Shown here piece after piece: positions 8,506-14,880 of a stretch of 24,843 nt of DNA. Location of the stretch: positions 1 through 24,843 of the forward strand of contig CALMSY010000001.1 in NCBI GenBank assembly GCA_937872475.1. The letters are read 5' to 3'. Position numbers and translations under genes: made by a program. Position 1 is the stretch's first letter. Each line of letters begins with the position of its first letter. Origin of the DNA: 67-14 sp020438345 (GTDB lineage: Bacteria; Actinomycetota; Thermoleophilia; Solirubrobacterales; 70-9). Under the pieces are notes generated by a model. That model had not been told where the DNA came from, made no database searches, and saw nothing but the letters and a program-made list of their open reading frames with translations.

Positions 8506-9056
8506 TTTTGCGCTCCGGAGAAGAGTCCGCCCCGGGTCGCTTCACGTATCAGCCGGGGGACTTCCATCTCGCCTGCATAGCCATCTTCGACCAGATACCA
8601 GGCCGACATCACCTGGCCCCCGAAGGAGTAGGACATCCACCTGGGACTGAGGTCAGCCCGGAACACTCCCTCCTGCTGGCCGCGGGCAAAGAAGTTCTCA
8701 AGCCTCTGGTCCTGCTCGCGCAGCCGGTTGCCGAGACCGGGGTTCTCCTCAAGGCCAGGGGTAGCGGTGAGTAGCCAATACGACTGGGCCAGCGGGTAAC
8801 AGTCCTCGATCAGCCGTTCAAGCCCGGCTTCGATGTCACCGGAGTCGATTTCAGCCTCGTCAAAGACCTGGTGGCAGCGGTCGAGCAGCCAGGCGTAGAC
8901 CGCCTCGATAAGCGAATCCCGATCCCCGAAAACCCGGTGAAGTGTGGCCCGGCTGATCCCGGCGGTCCCCGCCAGTTCCGCCGTCGAGGCACCGGGATTG
9001 TTGACCAGGGCTGTCGCTACATCCTGGAAGAGCTTGTTCTGTGCCGCCTGATCCAC
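8502..9056 (-). CDS. TetR family transcriptional regulator
   Basis: A repressor-like protein of about 184 residues. The N-terminal helix-turn-helix (ASTAELAGTAGISRATLHRVFGD) is canonical TetR, followed by a helical ligand-binding domain with no obvious signature. The GTG at 9056 is chosen because a -10-like TACGAT (minus strand, 9069-9064) lies 7 nt upstream and there is no ribosome binding site, suggesting a leaderless message; a TTG two codons earlier (9062) is the alternative. A perfect palindrome just upstream (9075-9092) is the likely operator, so autorepression and control of the coupled MFS exporter are inferred. Confidence 0.93.
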   Translation of the reverse strand: MDQAAQNKLFQDVATALVNNPGASTAELAGTAGISRATLHRVFGDRDSLIEAVYAWLLDRCHQVFDEAEIDSGDIEAGLERLIEDCYPLAQSYWLLTATPGLEENPGLGNRLREQDQRLENFFARGQQEGVFRADLSPRWMSYSFGGQVMSAWYLVEDGYAGEMEVPRLIREATRGGLFSGAQK

Positions 9057-9069
9057 AGGCAAAATCGTA

Positions 9070-10698
9070 TCAACTGAGACAGTTTTGTCTCACCCTGGCG
9101 GGCAGGTCCCCGGTCGGCTCTTCCTCACCGAAGCCGCGGAGCTGGTCAAACTCTTTCTTCCCGAGGTTCCTGCCGCGACCCTCCCCGCCAAACATGAAAA
9201 GAACCGAACGACCCGAAAATGCGAAGATGAACGTTCCCATGTCGGTCCTGGTGGAGCGATAGACCGGCAGGCCCCTTTGGTGACGAATCGGCGATCCGTC
9301 ACGGAATGCTCCCGCCAGTTGATTGCGATACACGCAGGCATCCAGATTCCAGATCATCACTGGCCGCTCGCATCGCGCCGCCCGCTGCCTTTCGCAATCG
9401 AGGTAGAGAAACATGGAAGACCGCCGGTTCACAGAGACATTCGAGAGGAGCCTGGTCCCTGGGCTATCGCCCAGCCAGGGAGTCGCAGCCCCGACCCGGC
9501 CGACTGGAGGCAACCTCAGCTCGACCCCGCTCTCGGGCGGATTCACACCACAGGAGCGGGGCCGGCTGTCACCCTCGTCTGCCCAGACCGGGGTCAGGCT
9601 GGCCGGTGACCCATTGGTGAGCATGGTCAGGCAACGGCCATCCGGACGAACCGAATAGATCTCCGTGGCTTCGCCGGTCTCCGGGAGGTTGCGGGCGGAC
9701 TGAAAGATGATTCGTCCATCCTCCGACCAATCCGGATTGCGTTCGTCCAGGTTTGAGCGGGTCACCGCGCGACGACCGCTGCCGTCGGCGTTGACAACCG
9801 ACAGAGAGCTTTCGAAGTCGCATCCGGCCATCCACCAGCAGATCTCCAGATCATCGTCCGCCGCCTGGGCGCCGAAAACAACCTTCTTTCCGTCTGGTGA
9901 CCAGGCCGCCGAATAGGCCGATTCGGCCAGTTCCCGGCTCTGGCCGGTGCCGGTGTCCAGCACCATCAGTCGGTTCTCGAATCCTTCGCCGAAGACCATG
10001 TTCGAATAGCCGGGGTTCTCCAGGTAGAGGATCCGGCGACCATCCGGTGAAACAGCCGGCTCCATGTAGGAGACCGGGGCCGTGTACGGCCGGTGGCGTT
10101 TCGACTTTCGGAGCAGGCTCCGGGTCTTGCCTCCGGTCGGGTCTACGGCCGAAAGCCCGGCACTGGTCACCCGTTTCGCGCGGCGAAACCATGCGTAGAT
10201 GACCAGACCCTTCTCGGTGAAGGCGGGGTCGCCGTACTGGTGGGACACCGTTGAGGCGAGAATGCGCCTGGCGTTGCTGCCGTCGGCCCCGACCCGCCAG
10301 ATGTCGACCAGCCCGGTTCCCCTGACTTCTCTCCGCAGACCGAAGACAACCGTCTCGCCATCCGGGGAAACGTCGGGCTCGATCGCTCCCAGACCGTCAT
10401 TCTGCGGGCTGCGGTCCTTGCCGAAAAGGACCTCGCGACCGGTGCCGTCGGCGTTCATCGAAAGGATCCGCCCGCCATTGGCGAACACGACTTTCGCCGG
10501 CCCTTCCTCCTGATCCGCAGCCCGGGCCTCGACCACCCCGAACCAGAGCAGTGCCGCGAGCAGCACCGGAACAAGCATCGAAAACCAGCGCCGGCCATGC
10601 ACCCCCGGCGATCCGGGCCCTGACGATCCAGGCCAAATCGAATCGCCGCTTCCGATTCGTATTCTGCGGCTCCGGGCCGCGATCCTTGGCTTCGGCAT
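9070..10698 (-). CDS. Exported TolB/WD40-like beta-propeller protein
   Basis: About 542 residues with this start. A membrane-spanning or signal segment (MLVPVLLAALLWFGVVEARA) precedes a six-bladed-propeller-like region with repeated TolB/PD40 blocks: ILSMNADGTGR, EPDVSPDGETVVFG, EPAVSPDGRRILYL, SAAWSPDGKKVVFG, NPDWSEDGRIIFQS and TEIYSVRPDGR. After the propeller comes about 150 residues without a known signature but with several cysteines. The protein should be outside or facing outside the membrane; without a Pal/Tol context, a Tol function is not implied. The start is uncertain: ATG 10698 gives a long basic n-region, GTG 10602 would give a textbook signal peptide, and the frame stays open to a GTG at 10770. 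No good ribosome binding site decides it. The stop is 13 nt from the tetR start. Confidence 0.75.
   Translation of the reverse strand: MPKPRIAARSRRIRIGSGDSIWPGSSGPGSPGVHGRRWFSMLVPVLLAALLWFGVVEARAADQEEGPAKVVFANGGRILSMNADGTGREVLFGKDRSPQNDGLGAIEPDVSPDGETVVFGLRREVRGTGLVDIWRVGADGSNARRILASTVSHQYGDPAFTEKGLVIYAWFRRAKRVTSAGLSAVDPTGGKTRSLLRKSKRHRPYTAPVSYMEPAVSPDGRRILYLENPGYSNMVFGEGFENRLMVLDTGTGQSRELAESAYSAAWSPDGKKVVFGAQAADDDLEICWWMAGCDFESSLSVVNADGSGRRAVTRSNLDERNPDWSEDGRIIFQSARNLPETGEATEIYSVRPDGRCLTMLTNGSPASLTPVWADEGDSRPRSCGVNPPESGVELRLPPVGRVGAATPWLGDSPGTRLLSNVSVNRRSSMFLYLDCERQRAARCERPVMIWNLDACVYRNQLAGAFRDGSPIRHQRGLPVYRSTRTDMGTFIFAFSGRSVLFMFGGEGRGRNLGKKEFDQLRGFGEEEPTGDLPARVRQNCLS
9075..9092. promoter_or_regulatory. 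Palindromic TetR operator
   Basis: TGAGACA-GTTT-TGTCTCA is a perfect 7-bp inverted repeat with a 4-bp spacer, 18 bp in all, the size and symmetry usual for TetR operators. It lies 19 bp upstream of the tetR GTG, between a weak -35-like GTGAGA and the TACGAT -10 box on the minus strand, so bound repressor would block the promoter. It also falls inside the last codons of the upstream propeller gene. Confidence 0.75.
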
Positions 10699-10796
10699 AC
10701 GTTGCAGATCCAACCCTTCCCGGGATACAAAGGTGCGCGTGCCCCGCCGCGGCATGCCGACGGGCCACACACATCCTGAAGGTCGGGTGAAAAGTA

Positions 10797-10870
10797 TCGG
10801 GGCGCCCGGATTTGAACCGGGGACCTCACCGACCCGAACGGTGCGCGCTACCAGGCTGCGCCACGCCCCG
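10797..10870 (-). tRNA. tRNA-Pro (anticodon CGG)
   Basis: A complete 74-nt cloverleaf: 7-bp acceptor stem CGGGGCG/CGCCCCG with the C1-G72 pair typical of bacterial tRNA-Pro, D-arm GCGC/GCGC, anticodon stem CACCG/CGGTG with loop TTCGGGT (anticodon CGG, reading CCG codons), and T-arm CCCGG-TTCAAAT-CCGGG. The discriminator base is A and the 3' CCA is not encoded. It stands 29 nt beyond the stop of the DsbA-like gene and is transcribed in the same direction. Confidence 0.97.
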
Positions 10871-10899
10871 AGGAGAAGTGAGCCTACAGAAAACCGGAC

Positions 10900-11616
10900 C
10901 TACTGGACCTCGCCGATGGCTGTTTCCAGTTCGGTCAGGTCCGGCGCATCCTGGACGACTTCGGTGCCGCCCGGGCCATTGACCACCGCCGCCGGCTGAT
11001 CCCTGATCTCGAGATCAATCGCAATCTGGTCCTGCGCCTGCAGGTCAGCGTTCATCTGGCTGCCATCCTCGAGACCTTCCTCGAAGTCCTGCTTCCACTC
11101 CTCGATCTCGAGGTTCTCGATTGATTCTGCGAGCCGGGTCAGGAATTCCTCGTCCAGACCGCTTTCTTCGGCCGCTTCATGGTTACGGAACATCAGGTAG
11201 GCGTATTGCCAGGCGTAACCCTGCCTGGCTGCGGCTTCGATTCCGTAGAAGCTCAGTTCTGTTGCGTTCCGGGTCAGCGAGCGGTTCCGGTAAAGCAGCT
11301 TCAGGGTGCCGTCCCGAACCGGGCCGGTGACCAGGGCAGGAACCGTGTCCAGGAACTGATCCCGGTAAGTCGAGCTCTGAGCATCGAGGAAAAGCTGCAT
11401 CTGGACCGGGGCATCGTCGCTGCCAAGCCGGTCATCGAGCTGCCTCACCCCGCCGAAGATCCGCTGCATGTCACCGACCCCGACCACATCGTCGTATTCC
11501 TGACCGGGTTCGCGAGTGGCGATCCCGACCAGCCCGATAAGCAGCGCGCCGGCCGCAACGGCGAGAATTATCAGCGTCCGCAGCTGCCCGGGACGGCGTT
11601 TGGCTTCTTCCGCCAC
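10900..11616 (-). CDS. Membrane-anchored DsbA/thioredoxin-fold protein lacking cysteines
   Basis: 238 residues with a basic N-terminus, one transmembrane anchor (about 13-33, LIILAVAAGALLIGLVGIA) and an extracytoplasmic domain resembling the DsbA/Thioredoxin_4 family. The block MQLFLDAQSSTYRDQF aligns with the usual FxDxxCPxC-x-x-F, and DQPAAVVNG matches the cis-Pro strand. The active-site CxxC is replaced by S81-S-T-Y84, and the whole protein has no cysteine, so it cannot act as a thiol oxidoreductase; a chaperone, scaffold or binding role is inferred. The long helical insertion is rich in Glu/Asp. The GTG start lies 3 nt after the stop of the small acidic gene, implying coupling. Confidence 0.75.
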   Translation of the reverse strand: MAEEAKRRPGQLRTLIILAVAAGALLIGLVGIATREPGQEYDDVVGVGDMQRIFGGVRQLDDRLGSDDAPVQMQLFLDAQSSTYRDQFLDTVPALVTGPVRDGTLKLLYRNRSLTRNATELSFYGIEAAARQGYAWQYAYLMFRNHEAAEESGLDEEFLTRLAESIENLEIEEWKQDFEEGLEDGSQMNADLQAQDQIAIDLEIRDQPAAVVNGPGGTEVVQDAPDLTELETAIGEVQ

Positions 11617-11619
11617 GGT

Positions 11620-11889
11620 TCAGCCCGTGACCGACTTGTAGTAGCGGACGGCCAGTCCGGTCAGGAGGGTCTTGAAGGCTTCCTCGATCTCGATCCCCTC
11701 TTCGTCGGAAAACCCGACCAGCCCCTTTTCTTCGATTATCAGGCTGCGCTCGATCAGTTCATCGATCAGTTCGGGGTTGCGATCCGAAAAGTAGGCACCC
11801 ATCGAATAAAGATCGGTGTCCATCAGCGATTCAATGAAAGGATCGCTCACGCTCACAGATTCTGTTTCCGGCTCATCGACCACGATCAC
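11620..11889 (-). CDS. Small acidic protein of unknown function
   Basis: 89 residues, not recognised. It is strongly acidic at the N-terminus (DEPETESVSVSDP) and in the middle (FSDEEGIEIEEAF), with a predicted helical ELIDELIERSLIIEE segment and a more basic end (AVRYYKSVTG). There is no signal peptide or membrane segment, so it is likely cytoplasmic. It is followed after 3 nt by the cysteine-less DsbA-like gene, and the pair form a tight two-gene unit. The GTG start at 11889 is the only early candidate. A TATAAG box on the minus strand (11920-11915) could be its promoter's -10. Confidence 0.65.
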   Translation of the reverse strand: MIVVDEPETESVSVSDPFIESLMDTDLYSMGAYFSDRNPELIDELIERSLIIEEKGLVGFSDEEGIEIEEAFKTLLTGLAVRYYKSVTG

Positions 11890-11913
11890 ATGTTAGGGGG
11901 AGCTGCCTGGCGC

Positions 11914-11920
11914 TTATATG
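11914..11920. promoter_or_regulatory. Shared AT box of a divergent promoter
   Basis: TTATATG in an otherwise GC-rich gap reads as a -10-like TATATG on the plus strand (8 nt before the Nif3 GTG) and as TATAAG on the minus strand (24 nt from the GTG of the acidic protein). On the minus strand a TCGACT hexamer 16 bp upstream could be the -35. Only 39 bp separate the two divergent start codons, so their promoters must overlap. Confidence 0.35.
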
Positions 11921-11928
11921 GTGGTGCC

Positions 11929-12690
11929 GTGGCCAGTCGAGAAGAGATCATCGGATTCTGTGACGAACTGCTGGATTCAGGCAGTTTCGGGGACTACGGT
12001 CCGAACGGACTTCAGGTGCCAGGCAGGCGCGAAGTCAACCGCATCGCCACCGCGGTTTCCGCCCACCTCGCCTCGATCGAGTCGGCAGTGGAAGCGGGCG
12101 CCGATCTGCTGCTGACCCATCACGGCCTGTTCTGGGATTTCCATCCACGCGCCCTGTCAGAGGCCATGACCGAACGGCTCCGGGTCGCCCTCGGAGCGGG
12201 GCTTTCCGTGGCCGGCTACCACCTGCCCCTCGATGCCCATCCCGAGATCGGCAACAACGCTTTGATCACCCGTCGGCTCGGTTTCGATCCTTACCCAGGG
12301 GACCTTGCAGAGGTCAAGGGCCGCCACATCGGGGCGGTCGGCAGGCGACAGGATCCGATCCCGGCCGGGGATCTGTTCAGGCTGGTCGACACCGAGTTCA
12401 ACCGTGAGCCGCTGGTCTTTGCCGAAGGACCGGAGCTGATCTCCACGATCGGTGTGGTGACCGGTGCCGGGGCCTCGGATATCCATCAGGCGATCAGCCT
12501 CGGGCTCGACGCATACCTCACCGGTGAACCGTCGGAACATGTGATGGCCGATGCCCGTGAAGGAGGGATTCACTTCATCGCGGCCGGCCACTACGCGACC
12601 GAGATCTGTGGAATCAGAAGGCTGGGTGAACTGATTGCGGATGAATTCGGAGTCGTTCACGAGTTCATCGATGTGCCCAATCCGATTTGA
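11929..12690 (+). CDS. Nif3-like dinuclear metal centre hexameric protein (GTP cyclohydrolase 1 type 2 family)
   Basis: 253 residues matching the Nif3/YbgI family, which forms hexameric rings around a dinuclear metal site; the biological role is unsettled in most bacteria. Ligands are visible: His64-His65 in LLLTHHGLFW, Asp102 in HLPLDAHP, and His221/Glu225 in GHYATE. The early GDYGPNGLQV block is typical. The GTG at 11929 is chosen because homologues start here and a -10-like box precedes it; an in-frame ATG at 11890 would add 13 atypical residues. Fifty bp upstream of, and codirectional with, the acyl-CoA ligase gene. Confidence 0.9.
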   Translation: MASREEIIGFCDELLDSGSFGDYGPNGLQVPGRREVNRIATAVSAHLASIESAVEAGADLLLTHHGLFWDFHPRALSEAMTERLRVALGAGLSVAGYHLPLDAHPEIGNNALITRRLGFDPYPGDLAEVKGRHIGAVGRRQDPIPAGDLFRLVDTEFNREPLVFAEGPELISTIGVVTGAGASDIHQAISLGLDAYLTGEPSEHVMADAREGGIHFIAAGHYATEICGIRRLGELIADEFGVVHEFIDVPNPI

Positions 12691-12727
12691 TGTGGGAGGA
12701 TCCGGGTCAGGATCCGCCTAGCCATCC

Positions 12728-12743
12728 GAGGAGAGATAGTTTG
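12728..12743 (+). promoter_or_regulatory. Shine-Dalgarno site selecting the TTG start of the acyl-CoA ligase
   Basis: GAGGAG (12728-12733) lies 7 nt before TTG (12741). This outweighs the in-frame ATG at 12690, which overlaps the Nif3 stop in a TGATG junction but has no ribosome binding site and would add 17 low-complexity residues. Confidence 0.65.
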
Positions 12744-14537
12744 TCCGAGAGTTACAAGCCGACCAATCGTTCGAAGACGCTCGCCGACATGCTGCCCAAT
12801 GCGGCCGCAACCCATGGTCCGAGTGGCGCTTTCCTCTTCAAGGATGATTCAGGAAACTGGGTCGAGCGAACTTTCGACGAGGTCCTGGCAGATGTCCGTG
12901 CCCTCGCTCTCGGGTTGATTGAACTCGGAATCGGCCGTGGAGACAGGGTTGCGATCATTGGTAACACCCGGCCCGAATGGACCCTTTTCGACTTTGCCGT
13001 GATGTCCACCGGCGCAACGGTGGTCCCGATCTACCAGACCAACTCGCCTTCGGAATGCCAATACGTGCTTGACCATTCCGGGGCGAGAGCCATCGTGGTT
13101 GAAAACGAAGATCAACTGGCGAAGATCCTCGAAGTAAAGGACTCGCTCCCCGCGCTCGAAGACATCGTGATGATGGTCGGTGAATCCGGTGACGTGATCA
13201 CCGCCGGGCAGCTCCGCGAAATGGGTTCGAACCGGTCGGCAGATGAGTTCAACTCCAGCTGTGAAGCGGTTGAAGCGGATGACCTCTGCAAGATCGTCTA
13301 CACCTCTGGCACCACCGGCCCGCCGAAGGGCTGCATGATTTCGCATGGCAACTACCGCGCCATGCTGGACATGGCCGACTCGGTGAAGATCATCGAGGAA
13401 GGCGAGACCAGTTACCTCTTCCTCCCTCTCGCCCATGTCTTCGCCCTGCTGATTCAGTACGGGATGATCGACATTGGAGGACGCATTGCCTACTGGGAGC
13501 GCGACCAGCTCAAGATCGTCCCCAACCTGGCGGAAGTCAAGCCAGAGTCATTTCCCTCGGTGCCACGAATCTTCGAGAAGGTCCATGACACGGCGATCGC
13601 TACAGCCGAAGGCGAAGGCGGCCTCAAGGCCGCAATCTTCCGCTGGGCGATCAAGGTCGGCAAGCGGGTCCGGAAACTGGAGGAGGAAGGCAGGCAGCCC
13701 GGCTTCCTGCTGAAAAAGCAATACGACTTCGCCGACAAGGCGGTCTTCTCCAAGATCCGCGACATTTTCGGCGGCAACCTCCGGGTAGCAATCACCGGTG
13801 CCGCTCCGATCGACCCGGAAATTCTCCGTTTCTTCCATGCCGCCGGCGTACCGGTTTTCGAGGCCTGGGGGATGACCGAAACTTCAACTGGCGGCACCAC
13901 GAACATGCCCGGTGCGAACCGGATCGGCACGGTCGGGCGCCCGGTAGACGGCATCGACCTTGAGATCGCCGAGGACGGCGAGCTGCTCCTCAAGGGTCCG
14001 AATGTATTCAAGGGCTACTACCGCAACGAGGAAGCGACAGCCGCCACAATCACCGATGGCTGGCTCCACACCGGGGACCTGGCTTCGATCGACAGCGACG
14101 GATTCGTTTCCATAATCGGCCGGAAAAAGGAAATCATCATCACGGCCGGCGGCAAGAACATCACCCCGGTGAACATCGAGCAGGAGGTCAAGCGAAATCC
14201 GCTGGTTTCGCAATGCGTGGTTATCGGTGACCGCCGCCCGTATCTGATCGCCCTGGTCACGCTCGACCAGGAAGCGCTGACCCGTTTCGCTGCCGAGCAG
14301 GGCATGCTCGATGAGCCTGCCGCGATGGTGAACAGCCCCCTTGTCCGCGAGACGATCGAGAAGCACATTCAGGAGATCAACCGGAACTTCGCCCCGGTCG
14401 AGCAGATCAAGCGGTTCCATATCCTGCCGAACGACCTCAGCCAGGAAGGCGGGGAGCTCACCCCGACCCTGAAGATCAAGCGCCCGGTCGTCGCCACCAA
14501 GTACGAAAAAGAGATCGAGGAGCTCTACGCCTCGTAG
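12741..14537 (+). CDS. Long-chain fatty-acid-CoA ligase (AMP-binding, FadD15-like)
   Basis: A 598-residue ANL-superfamily enzyme that activates fatty acids to acyl-CoA through an acyl-AMP. Motifs in order: the P-loop YTSGTTGPPKG (about 186-196); LPLAHVFA (about 231); GAAPIDPEILRFF and the A5 motif EAWGMTET (about 353-380); the hinge WLHTGDLASIDSDGFVSIIGRKKEIIITAGGKNITP (about 440-475); and the C-terminal catalytic Lys in LTPTLKIKR (about 573-580). Length and the IGRKKE/GGKNI blocks fit the long-chain FadD15/FACL group. It follows the Nif3 gene and lies head-to-tail with the patatin lipase; a supply of freed fatty acids from that lipase is a reasonable but unproven link. Confidence 0.93.
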   Translation: MSESYKPTNRSKTLADMLPNAAATHGPSGAFLFKDDSGNWVERTFDEVLADVRALALGLIELGIGRGDRVAIIGNTRPEWTLFDFAVMSTGATVVPIYQTNSPSECQYVLDHSGARAIVVENEDQLAKILEVKDSLPALEDIVMMVGESGDVITAGQLREMGSNRSADEFNSSCEAVEADDLCKIVYTSGTTGPPKGCMISHGNYRAMLDMADSVKIIEEGETSYLFLPLAHVFALLIQYGMIDIGGRIAYWERDQLKIVPNLAEVKPESFPSVPRIFEKVHDTAIATAEGEGGLKAAIFRWAIKVGKRVRKLEEEGRQPGFLLKKQYDFADKAVFSKIRDIFGGNLRVAITGAAPIDPEILRFFHAAGVPVFEAWGMTETSTGGTTNMPGANRIGTVGRPVDGIDLEIAEDGELLLKGPNVFKGYYRNEEATAATITDGWLHTGDLASIDSDGFVSIIGRKKEIIITAGGKNITPVNIEQEVKRNPLVSQCVVIGDRRPYLIALVTLDQEALTRFAAEQGMLDEPAAMVNSPLVRETIEKHIQEINRNFAPVEQIKRFHILPNDLSQEGGELTPTLKIKRPVVATKYEKEIEELYAS

Positions 14538-14680
14538 ATCAGGCCTCCGTACTCGCTGATCATCGCCAGTGCCGCGGGGTCCGGTTCGGCCCGCTCCCCG
14601 GACTCGAGGTATTCGGGATAGGACGGGCGGTAGCCGCGCCGGCGGGCGATCGGCGCCGGCACCGAGACGATGCCCGCTTT
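14525..14680 (-). pseudogene. 3' remnant of a protein-coding gene
   Basis: On the minus strand the last 49 codons before a TAG at 14525-14527 read as a normal protein end (RRRGYRPSYPEYLESGERAE ... ISEYGGLIYEA) with roughly 90% G/C at third positions, like the real genes nearby. Upstream of about 14680 this coding character vanishes into a structured non-coding element, and no start codon with a ribosome binding site is found. It may be the original C-terminus of the patatin gene (now stopping at 14881, in another frame) or of a lost gene. The family is not recognised. It overlaps the end of the acyl-CoA ligase gene by 13 nt, as convergent genes here often do. Confidence 0.45.
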
Positions 14681-14737
14681 TTGACGGGTGGATGCCAGAG
14701 GCCTCCAGCCTTTCGCTGGCCAAGCCCTTCGGCGGGT

Positions 14738-14869
14738 CGTGCACAGGGGCCTCCAGACGTGCGCAGCCGAGGAGGCAAGCGAAGGCGGTGAAGGGGGCGT
14801 ACTCACGTACGTTCCCGAACCGTCGAGCGACCGACGAAGGCAGCGTGCGGCTGGTGGCTCCTGGGCGCG
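14738..14869 (+). ncRNA. Highly structured ~130-nt element, candidate RNA or repeat
   Basis: Positions 14738-14768 pair with 14839-14869 in one register: 27 of 31 positions form pairs, four of them G-U if the plus strand is the RNA. The enclosed part holds a hairpin GGGGGCGTAC-TCAC-GTACGTTCCC (14793-14816), extendable through an internal loop with 14784-14789/14819-14824, and an alternative hairpin CGTCG-AGCGAC-CGACG (14821-14836). All G-U pairs would be A-C clashes on the minus strand, favouring a plus-strand transcript. A small flanking hairpin CCAGC-CTTTC-GCTGG sits at 14705-14719. No known RNA family was recognised. It could be a mobile REP/MITE-like repeat, a 3'-UTR element of the acyl-CoA ligase mRNA, or an independent RNA. 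The rest of 14538-14880 outside this and the gene remnant holds nothing else I can support. Confidence 0.4.
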
Positions 14870-14880
14870 TTGCCCGGGTC

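Noticed and set aside
10797..10870. tRNA-Pro as the attachment site of an integrated element
   Set aside because: No integrase, no partial tRNA copy and no change in gene character on either side were seen.
14784..14824. Resemblance of the CACGTACGTTCCC hairpin to group II intron domain V
   Set aside because: The AGC triad and the GAAA tetraloop of domain V are missing, and no reverse transcriptase or other intron domains are nearby.
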